Shown here piece by piece: positions 1 through 5,116 of a DNA stretch of 5,116 nucleotides. The translations under genes and the position numbers were made by a program. Under the pieces are notes generated by a model. That model made no database searches and was not told the DNA's origin. It saw only the letters and a program-made list of their open reading frames with translations. Position 1 is the stretch's first letter. The number at the start of each line of letters is the position of its first letter. This stretch comes from Phenylobacterium sp. (GTDB lineage Bacteria > Pseudomonadota > Alphaproteobacteria > Caulobacterales > Caulobacteraceae). The stretch is taken from assembly GCA_028698405.1 (NCBI GenBank), contig JAQVDF010000185.1:1-5116 (forward strand), read 5' to 3'.

Positions 1-504
1 ACCGCCGCCACCGCAGCTCACCTCGCGGGCGAGCCCTTCACGCCCAAGGTCCTGCCCCATCCCTACGCCTTCAACCTGTTCAGCCACAACGCCGCGGTGG
101 ACCCCGACACGGGCTACAACGGCGAGTAGGAAAAGGTGATGGCCGAGCACCGCAAGATCCTCGGCCAGCCGGACCTTCGGATCAGCTTCACCTGCATCCG
201 CGTGCCGGTGCTGCGCGCCCACTCCATGGCCCTCACCGTCGAGTTCGACCGGCCAGTCTCGCCCGAGGCCGCGCGCGAGATCCTGCAGGCTGCGCCGGGC
301 GTGCGGGTGGTCGACGACCGGGCCGAAAACCGCTTCCCGATGCCGCTGGAGGCCTCCGGCGAGGAAGACGTGCTGGTCGGCCGCATCCGCAGCGATCTCA
401 GCGATCCCGAGGGGCGGACGCTGGCGCTGTTCCTCTCCGGGGACCAGCTGCTGCGGGGCGCCGCGCTCAACGCGGTGCTGATCGCCGAGCGCCTCTGGCG
501 CTGA
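1..504 (+). pseudogene. asd: Aspartate-semialdehyde dehydrogenase, C-terminal part, interrupted by an in-frame TAG
   Basis: Asd makes aspartate semialdehyde from aspartyl phosphate with NADPH in the cytoplasm, feeding lysine/diaminopimelate, methionine, threonine and isoleucine synthesis. Reading from base 1, 42 codons run in frame into TAG (127-129), then 124 sense codons follow to TGA (502-504). Both halves look like Asd. Before the stop are the conserved PYAFNLFSHN stretch and DPDTGYNGE. After it comes RVPVLRAHS (codons 67-75), whose Arg and His match the substrate-binding Arg and active-site His of the family. The catalytic Cys lies upstream, outside the window. I see no frameshift or other damage, so the lesion is a single codon, where relatives usually have Glu. 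Termination there would remove the active-site His and the C-terminal domain. The downstream fragment (possible restart at GTG 136 or ATG 139) would lack the NADP domain and catalytic Cys. Identity is secure. Whether it is a true pseudogene, a sequence error or a suppressed stop is open. Confidence 0.85.
127..129 (+). other. Premature amber codon within asd
   Basis: The frame reads GGC GAG TAG GAA AAG GTG. Asd-like sequence continues on both sides without a change of frame. A GAG-to-TAG transversion is the simplest origin, because acidic residues are usual at this point in relatives (family knowledge). Four other genes in the window (the rnd-like gene, lptC, lptA and lptB) end in TAG, so TAG is an ordinary stop in this genome and wholesale reassignment is unlikely. 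Confidence 0.9.
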
Positions 505-511
505 CCGGTTT

Positions 512-535
512 CCTCTCCCGCTCCCCCGGGAGAGG
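512..535 (+). terminator. Perfect 9-bp hairpin after asd, candidate terminator
   Basis: CCTCTCCCG (512-520) pairs perfectly with CGGGAGAGG (527-535) around a 6-nt loop. It starts 7 nt after the asd TGA. Neither strand has a run of T after the stem, so it is not a classic intrinsic terminator. It may stop polymerase by stem strength, protect the 3' end, or belong to the dispersed CTCTCCC/GGGAGAG palindromes found between genes in many GC-rich proteobacteria. Being palindromic, it could act on both strands. Confidence 0.5.
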
Positions 536-601
536 CGAAGGGGGCGGCCGGCCCCGCGCGCGATTGGAACCCTGCACTGGGTCTTCGGCCGCCCTCTTCG
601 A

Positions 602-659
602 GCCAGGTGAAGGCGACAGGCAGGCCTTCGGCCAGCCAGTCACCGCCGCGGCCAGGTGA
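602..659. repeat. Direct repeat pair GCCAGGTGA, with inverted GTCACC copies
   Basis: GCCAGGTGA occurs at 602-610 and again at 651-659, 49 bp apart. The inverse motif GTCACC lies at 639-644 and 682-687, so the second GGTGAC (655-660) can pair with either flanking GTCACC. Function is unknown, and chance is possible in such GC-rich sequence. Confidence 0.3.
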
Positions 660-688
660 CGGGTTGCGCGCAGCGCCACCTGTCACCT
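654..688 (-). terminator. Long hairpin just downstream of rpoN, candidate terminator
   Basis: Bases 654-669 pair with 673-688: eleven pairs (one a G-T wobble at 661/681), a single T-C mismatch at 665/677, then four G-C pairs closing a 3-nt loop. On the minus strand the stem begins 10 nt after the rpoN TGA (699-701). No T-tract follows on either strand. Position and stem length suggest the transcript end of the lpt-rpoN cluster, with a strong stem compensating for the missing U-tract, or a 3'-end stabiliser. Confidence 0.55.
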
Positions 689-698
689 CTCTGGGAGA

Positions 699-2186
699 TC
701 AGACCCCTTCCTTCATCATCCGCCGACGCTCGACGGAGGAGGGGATACGCATCGCTTCGCGATACTTGGCGACCGTGCGGCGGGCGATATCGATGCCGGA
801 GGCCTTGAGGATTACGACGATGCGGTCGTCGGAATGGACCTCGGCGCCCGTCTTCTCGGACTCGATCAGCTGCTTGATCTTGTGGCGCACGGCCTCGGCC
901 GAATGGGCCTCGCCGTCGCCGGTCGAGGCGATCGCCGAGGTGAAGAAGAACTTCAGCTCGAACAGGCCGCGCGCCGTGGCCATGTACTTGTTCGAGGTCA
1001 CCCGGCTGACCGTGGACTCGTGCATGCCGATGGCGTCGGCGACGGTCTTCAGATTCAGCGGGCGCAGGTGCTCGACGCCGAAGGCCATGAAGCCGTCCTG
1101 CTGGCGCACGATCTCGGAAGCCACCTTGAGGATGGTCTTGGCCCGCTGGTCGAGGCTCTTCACCAGCCAGTTGGCGCTGGCCAGGCAGTCTGAGACGAAG
1201 ACCTTCTCCTGGTCGGAGCGTGCGGCGGCGGATACGCGGGCATGATAGCGCTGGTCGACCAGCAGCCGGGGCAGGGTCTCGGTGTTGAGCTCCACGTGCC
1301 AGAGACCGCCGGGACCCTCGCGCACGAAGACGTCTGGCGCCACCGGCTGCACCGGCTCGGAGCCGAAGGCCGCGCCGGGCCGTGGCGTCAGCGCCCGGAC
1401 CTCGGCGATCATCTCCCGCAGGTCGTCGTCGTCGACCCCGCAGACGCGCCGCAGAGCCGCCAGGTCGCGGCGGGCGAGCAGGTCGAGGTTGGCCAGCAGA
1501 GCGGCCATGGCCGGGTCGTAGCGGTTGCGGTCCTTGAGCTGCAGCGCCAGGCACTCGGCGACGCTGCGCGCGAACACGCCCACCGGCTCGAAGCCCTGCA
1601 GCACGGACAGCACGCCTTCCAGGAACTCCAGGCTGCAGCCCAGCCGCTGGGCGACCTCGGAAAGGTCGGCGCGCAGGTAGCCGCCCTCGTCGACCGCGTC
1701 GATCAGCACCGTGGCGGCGGCGTTCTCGGCCGGCGAAAGGCTCGCGATGGCGAGCTGATCGTGCAGGTGTTCGGCGAGTGTCTTCTCGCGGGTGAGGGCG
1801 CTTTCCAGGCCCTCCAGGTCGAGCTCGCCGCCACGTCCGGCCCGCGACCAGTCGACGGAGCCGCCGGCGTCGGCCGCCTCGGGGGCGTCGCCCGTAGCCC
1901 GCTCGCCGGGCGAGGCCTCGTCGGGCGTGACGTCCAGGTCGGCCGCAGCGACCGCGTCGCCGGCCGCTTCGGGGTCGACCCGCTCGTCCGGGGCGTCGCC
2001 CTCGCCGCGCTGAGGCTCGTCCTCGCGCTCGTCGCGCTGAAGCAGCGGATTGCGCTCCAGCTCGGCCTCGACATAGGCCTCGAGCTCCAGGTTGGAGAGC
2101 TGCAGCAGCTTGATCGCCTGCTGCAGCTGGGGCGTGATGACCAGCCCCTGCCCCTGCCGGACCTCGAGACGCGCGCTGAGCGCCAA
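699..2186 (-). CDS. rpoN: RNA polymerase sigma-54 factor
   Basis: Sigma-54 directs core RNA polymerase to -24/-12 promoters and needs AAA+ enhancer-binding activators to open them. The 495-aa protein has the full family layout. Glutamine/leucine-rich region I (about 1-50, GLVITPQLQQAIKLLQLSN) is the activator target. An acidic low-complexity region II spans about 51-125. The core-binding domain covers about 126-330 and includes GFEPVGVFARS at 198-208. A helix-turn-helix for the -12 element lies near 378-400, and the signature RpoN box ARRTVAKYRE is at 468-477 (bases 756-785). The start is TTG: an in-frame TAG lies at 2223-2225 with no ATG, GTG or TTG between, and AGGGGGG (2193-2199) sits 6 nt upstream as ribosome binding site. 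MALSARLE matches the expected family N-terminus. It is last in the leftward cluster, 97 nt after the small gene, and convergent with asd. No activator gene is in view. Confidence 0.97.
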   Translation of the reverse strand: MALSARLEVRQGQGLVITPQLQQAIKLLQLSNLELEAYVEAELERNPLLQRDEREDEPQRGEGDAPDERVDPEAAGDAVAAADLDVTPDEASPGERATGDAPEAADAGGSVDWSRAGRGGELDLEGLESALTREKTLAEHLHDQLAIASLSPAENAAATVLIDAVDEGGYLRADLSEVAQRLGCSLEFLEGVLSVLQGFEPVGVFARSVAECLALQLKDRNRYDPAMAALLANLDLLARRDLAALRRVCGVDDDDLREMIAEVRALTPRPGAAFGSEPVQPVAPDVFVREGPGGLWHVELNTETLPRLLVDQRYHARVSAAARSDQEKVFVSDCLASANWLVKSLDQRAKTILKVASEIVRQQDGFMAFGVEHLRPLNLKTVADAIGMHESTVSRVTSNKYMATARGLFELKFFFTSAIASTGDGEAHSAEAVRHKIKQLIESEKTGAEVHSDDRIVVILKASGIDIARRTVAKYREAMRIPSSVERRRMMKEGV

Positions 2187-2192
2187 AGCCTG

Positions 2193-2199
2193 CCCCCCT
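2193..2199 (-). promoter_or_regulatory. Ribosome binding site of rpoN supporting a TTG start
   Basis: The minus strand reads AGGGGGG, ending 6 nt before TTG (2184-2186). This purine-rich block at normal spacing, with the upstream in-frame stop, decides the rare TTG start. Confidence 0.65.
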
Positions 2200-2237
2200 G
2201 CTGGCCCAAATCTTGCGTCAGCCTAGGGAGTCGTTTG

Positions 2238-2261
2238 CCACCGATTGGTTAAGATCGGCGG
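2238..2261. repeat. Inverted repeat in the rpoN leader region
   Basis: CCACCGAT (2238-2245) and ATCGGCGG (2254-2261) form a 7-of-8 inverted repeat around TGGTTAAG, about 50-75 bp upstream of the rpoN start in the 97-nt gap. It could be an operator or a small leader hairpin. No T-run follows, so it does not look like a terminator. The AT-richer centre stands out from its surroundings. Support is positional only. Confidence 0.3.
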
Positions 2262-2283
2262 ATCGGATTGCAGAGACCGCGCC

Positions 2284-2556
2284 TCAGACGGTCTCCGTCT
2301 CCTTCGGCGCCGACACGCGGCGGGGCCGTGCCTGGGCCTTAGGCTTGGGGAGCAGGCGGAACCTGGTCTGGCACCAGCCGAAATCGACGCCCACGTCGAG
2401 CAGGGCGTCGGAGCGGCCGCAGGGACAGGCGTATTCCATCACCGAGAACACCCGGTAGGTTTCGCCCGCCTGCAGCGGCACGGGCCGGCCGGTGGCGTGG
2501 TTCGGGGCCGCGTTGACGCAGAGCACCAGGTCGCCGGGGCCAATGGCGTCGCTCAT
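2284..2556 (-). CDS. Hypothetical 90-aa protein with four cysteines, possible SH3-like fold
   Basis: I do not recognise a named family. The N-terminal half (GPGDLVLCVN at 6-15, then PLQAGETYRV at 27-36) resembles small alphaproteobacterial and phage hypothetical proteins in which a GDLV.CV strand and a G.TY.V strand suggest an SH3-like beta barrel (inference). The last part of the domain, WCQTRFRLLP (61-70), fits the W..xRFRPL ending of such proteins. Cysteines are at 13, 44, 46 and 62. The CPC pair at 44-46 might bind metal, but it is not a standard zinc ribbon. The tail (70-90) is basic, proline-rich and probably disordered. There is no signal peptide or membrane segment, so it is likely cytoplasmic. 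ATG at 2554-2556 is preferred: GGTGAG (2561-2566) lies 4 nt upstream, whereas the alternative GTG at 2563-2565 falls inside that site. It lies 80 nt after lptB and 97 nt before rpoN on the same strand. Confidence 0.72.
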   Translation of the reverse strand: MSDAIGPGDLVLCVNAAPNHATGRPVPLQAGETYRVFSVMEYACPCGRSDALLDVGVDFGWCQTRFRLLPKPKAQARPRRVSAPKETETV

Positions 2557-2612
2557 AGCTCTCACCCACTGTGCGAGCCGGCGAGTCTAGGCCTTGTCGG
2601 GCGTTGGGCAAC

Positions 2613-2627
2613 CGCCGTTTTGCGGCG
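2613..2627 (-). other. Small hairpin between lptB and the hypothetical gene
   Basis: CGCCG (2613-2617) pairs with CGGCG (2623-2627) around a 5-nt loop, 9 nt past the lptB stop on the minus strand. The stem is short and no T-tract follows on the minus strand, so it is a weak candidate for a pause, an attenuator or a processing boundary. Confidence 0.25.
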
Positions 2628-2636
2628 CAGGTCGGG

Positions 2637-3395
<759 letters not shown>

Positions 3396-3411
3396 CGGCG
3401 CCGCCCGCCCT

Positions 3412-3972
3412 CTACCTGCGCTGCGATTGCTGCTGTTTTTCGGGATAGAAGACGCCGCGCACCCGGCCGGGCTTGCCGCGGCCCTTCACGTTGGTGTGCA
3501 TCTGCGCCTGACCGGTCGACACGTTGATCACCAGCCGGTCGCCGCGAAGCACGTTCTGGCCCTGGGCCGCGACCACGTCGCCGGTGACCGTGATGGTCTC
3601 GCTGGCCGCGTCGTAGACGGCGTTGCGTCCGCGCACGCGCTGTTCCGGGGTCACGTAGAACACCTCGCCGTCGGCCTCGATGCGGATCAGGTCGCCGCAG
3701 TTCACCGAGGCGGTGGAGCCTGTCCGGGTCGTGCTGGTCACCTGGAAGAATGTCTTCAGGACGTTGGCGCGCAGCCGGGCGTTGTCCTGCAGCGCCTCGG
3801 CCGAGCCCCGCCAGATCGACAGGCACTGGGTGTTCAGCACTTCGAGCTCGTCGGCGGTAATATCGACGGGCGCGTCCGAATTTCGGGCGAGCTGGGCGCT
3901 CGCCGGCCCGGCGAGCAGAGCGACCGCCGCCGCAGCCACGGCGAGAAGGTTCGGTTTCCGGAAGAGAATCAT
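3412..3972 (-). CDS. lptA: LPS transport periplasmic protein LptA
   Basis: LptA oligomers form the periplasmic bridge that carries lipopolysaccharide from LptC at the inner membrane to LptD at the outer membrane. The 186-aa precursor starts with a Sec signal peptide: a short basic start (FRKPN), a hydrophobic alanine/leucine core at about 9-21, and a predicted signal-peptidase I site after ASA (Ala26/Gln27). The OstA-type beta-jellyroll domain spans about 36-160, with short strands such as PVDITADELEV, GEVFYVTPEQRVRGRNAVYD and ETITVTGDVV. The tail (163-186) is basic and Gln/Arg-rich. Cys50 and Cys92 are the only cysteines in the mature chain and could form a disulfide (inference). ATG at 3970-3972 lies 20 nt after the lptC stop; a weak AGG is the only Shine-Dalgarno candidate. 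It ends in TAG, 16 nt before lptB. Order and length fit LptA. Confidence 0.93.
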   Translation of the reverse strand: MILFRKPNLLAVAAAAVALLAGPASAQLARNSDAPVDITADELEVLNTQCLSIWRGSAEALQDNARLRANVLKTFFQVTSTTRTGSTASVNCGDLIRIEADGEVFYVTPEQRVRGRNAVYDAASETITVTGDVVAAQGQNVLRGDRLVINVSTGQAQMHTNVKGRGKPGRVRGVFYPEKQQQSQRR

Positions 3973-3992
3973 CTGCTGAAGCCTGGCCCCGC

Positions 3993-4613
3993 CTATTTCG
4001 ATTGGATCCTGCCGCGCACGTCGCCGCGGAAGATCATGCGCTCGCCCTCGTCGTAGACGCCATAGGACTTCGCGTTCACCTCGCCAAGCGCGGTTCTACC
4101 AGCGATGTCGCCCTGACCCTGCAGTATTCCCGTCGCCGTATCGTAGACCGACGAAGCGGTGGCCACCGACAGGTCGGCGCCGTTGAGCTGTACGCCCCCA
4201 TCCAGCGACAGCTTGCCGGCGCCCTCGTGCATCACTCCGCGGGTGGCCGACAGCCTGGTCGGGCGGGGGCTCTCCGAATCGATCAGCAGCGAGGGGCGCA
4301 CGAGGTGGATGCGCTGGTAGTCCTGCTGGTCGCGGGTGGCGGAATCGGCGGTCAGCACGAAGGCGCGGCCCTTGTCGTCGCGGCCCACCAGCCGAAAGTT
4401 GACCAGCCGGATCGGCGTGTCCGTCGCGTCCGACGCCGCCGGCCCGCCGGCGATCGTCCCGTGGATCACGAAGCCGACCAGGGTGGCGAAGATGAGGCCC
4501 ACCATCAGCGGCAGGACCACACGCAGGATGCGGATCACCCGCGAGCGGCGGCGCCAGCGCAGGAAGTCCGGCCGGCGGCTCGGCCCCTGTGCGGGATAGG
4601 AGACCGCGCTCAT
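3993..4613 (-). CDS. lptC: LPS export system inner-membrane protein LptC
   Basis: LptC is a bitopic inner-membrane protein whose periplasmic jellyroll accepts lipopolysaccharide from LptB2FG and hands it to LptA. The 206-aa protein has a cytoplasmic N-terminus with an arginine-rich patch (RWRRRSR, 19-25), one membrane segment at about 32-50, and a periplasmic beta-rich domain from about 60 to 200. The positive-inside patch predicts N-in, C-out topology. NFRLVGRDDKGRAFVLTAD resembles alphaproteobacterial LptC proteins. The family is weakly conserved, so the call rests on topology, length and position directly before lptA. ATG at 4611-4613 begins only 5 nt after the stop of the rnd-like gene, with no good ribosome binding site of its own, which suggests translational coupling. 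It ends in TAG, 20 nt before lptA. Confidence 0.92.
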   Translation of the reverse strand: MSAVSYPAQGPSRRPDFLRWRRRSRVIRILRVVLPLMVGLIFATLVGFVIHGTIAGGPAASDATDTPIRLVNFRLVGRDDKGRAFVLTADSATRDQQDYQRIHLVRPSLLIDSESPRPTRLSATRGVMHEGAGKLSLDGGVQLNGADLSVATASSVYDTATGILQGQGDIAGRTALGEVNAKSYGVYDEGERMIFRGDVRGRIQSK

Positions 4614-4618
4614 CGCCG

Positions 4619-5116
4619 CTAGCTGTGGGCGAAGATGTCGACGTCTTCCCAGCCCGCCACGACCAGCAGCGCGCGATGGGGAAGGAATTCGAAGGCGGCC
4701 CTGGCCAGGGCGTCGCGGCCCTCGCGCACCAGCATCTCGTCCAGCCGCTCGCGCACCGCGTGAAGGTGCAGCACGTCGCAGGCGGCATAGGCCAGCTGGT
4801 CGGCCGACAGCTCCGCCGCGCCCCAGTCGGAGCTCTGCTGGGCCTTCGACAGGTCCACCCCGACCAGTTCCCTGACCACATCTTTCAAGCCGTGCCGGTC
4901 GGTGTAGGTGCGCGCCAGCTTGGAGGCGATCTTGGTGCAGTAGACCGGCGCGGTGACCACCTTCAGGTGCAGGTGGAACATGGCTATGTCGAAGCGCCCG
5001 AAGTGGAAGATCTTCAGGACGCCGGGATCGGTCAGCAGCCTCTTCAGGTTGGGCGCGTCGTAGTCCGGCCGGCGCAGCTTGACGATGTGCGCGTCCCCGT
5101 CGCCGGCCAAGAGCTG
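4619..5116 (-). CDS. rnd: Ribonuclease D-like 3'-5' exonuclease, C-terminal part
   Basis: This is a DEDD-superfamily (DnaQ-fold) 3'-5' exonuclease of the RNase D type, which trims RNA 3' ends such as those of tRNA precursors. The window holds the last 165 residues; the start and the Exo I motif (D.E) lie beyond the right edge. Exo II is visible as HFGRFDIAMF, with its Asp about 45 residues into the visible part. Exo III is YAACD, the Tyr-x3-Asp of the DEDDy subclass. GLKDVVRELVGVDLSK and the SDW that follows shortly after are typical of RNase D. The protein ends soon after the exonuclease fold, so it lacks the two HRDC domains of E. coli RNase D and belongs to the short single-domain form common in alphaproteobacteria. 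The TTG at 5108-5110 is probably an internal Leu, since the frame stays open to the edge. It ends in TAG, 5 nt before lptC. The symbol is by family; true substrates are unknown. Confidence 0.9.
   Translation of the reverse strand, partial: QLLAGDGDAHIVKLRRPDYDAPNLKRLLTDPGVLKIFHFGRFDIAMFHLHLKVVTAPVYCTKIASKLARTYTDRHGLKDVVRELVGVDLSKAQQSSDWGAAELSADQLAYAACDVLHLHAVRERLDEMLVREGRDALARAAFEFLPHRALLVVAGWEDVDIFAHS

Noticed and set aside
136..504. Downstream half of asd as an independent gene starting at GTG 136
   Set aside because: Asd similarity continues upstream through the TAG in the same frame, so this is the tail of one gene. Alone it lacks the NADP domain and catalytic Cys.
114..686. Minus-strand open frame opposite asd and the intergenic region
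   Set aside because: Low-complexity Ser/Arg/Pro composition, antisense to conserved Asd sequence, and it runs through the intergenic hairpins. There is no support for a gene.
640..1554. Second minus-strand open frame overlapping rpoN
   Set aside because: It is a frame-shifted shadow of rpoN, dominated by Arg, Pro, Gly and Ala, with no motif.
2224..2243. Possible sigma-54 promoter for rpoN autoregulation
   Set aside because: TGGCA is present on the minus strand (2237-2241), but no TTGC follows at the required spacing, so only half of the -24/-12 consensus is there.
1242..2252. Long plus-strand open frame (336 codons) opposite rpoN
   Set aside because: It lies antisense to a complete, motif-bearing rpoN. 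It is rich in Gln, Gly, Leu and Arg, as expected from the complement of GC-biased codons, and has no recognisable domain.
2225..2260. CtrA-type site or housekeeping promoter upstream of rpoN
   Set aside because: Only one TTAA half-site is present, with no partner at 7-nt spacing. The -35/-10-like words (TTAACC, CCTAGG) match too poorly to call.

Overview
The window is high-GC DNA whose gene content and protein sequences fit an alphaproteobacterium, most likely Caulobacteraceae (Caulobacter/Phenylobacterium type). That placement comes from remembered family resemblance and was not searched. Apart from the first 504 bases, every gene reads leftward on the minus strand.

Layout, left to right: (1) 1-504, plus strand, is the 3' end of asd (aspartate-semialdehyde dehydrogenase). 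Its reading frame is otherwise intact and conserved but is cut by an in-frame TAG at 127-129. (2) 505-698 is a 194-bp convergent intergenic region. It holds a perfect 9-bp hairpin just after asd and a long hairpin just after rpoN, and I see no credible gene in it. (3) 699-2186, minus, is a complete rpoN (sigma-54) with a TTG start. (4) 2284-2556, minus, is a 90-aa hypothetical protein with four cysteines, lying between lptB and rpoN. (5) 2637-4613, minus, is lptB, lptA and lptC, the ATPase, periplasmic bridge and inner-membrane bitopic subunit of the LPS transport machine. (6) 4619-5116, minus, is the C-terminal part of a short RNase D-like DEDDy 3'-5' exonuclease that runs off the right edge.

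In the direction of transcription the order is rnd-like, lptC, lptA, lptB, small protein, rpoN. Gaps are 5, 20, 16, 80 and 97 nt. The first four genes are packed like one operon. The two wider gaps around the small gene leave room for separate control of it and of rpoN. LptB powers LPS extraction, LptC receives the lipid at the inner membrane and LptA carries it across the periplasm. LptB's other partners, LptF and LptG, are not in the window.

This is mostly a conserved housekeeping neighbourhood, and I found no previously undescribed system. The main oddity is the premature amber codon in a normally essential biosynthetic gene. Next are the small cysteine-bearing gene inside the lpt-rpoN cluster, the absence of hpf and ptsN directly after rpoN, and the structured convergent intergenic region.
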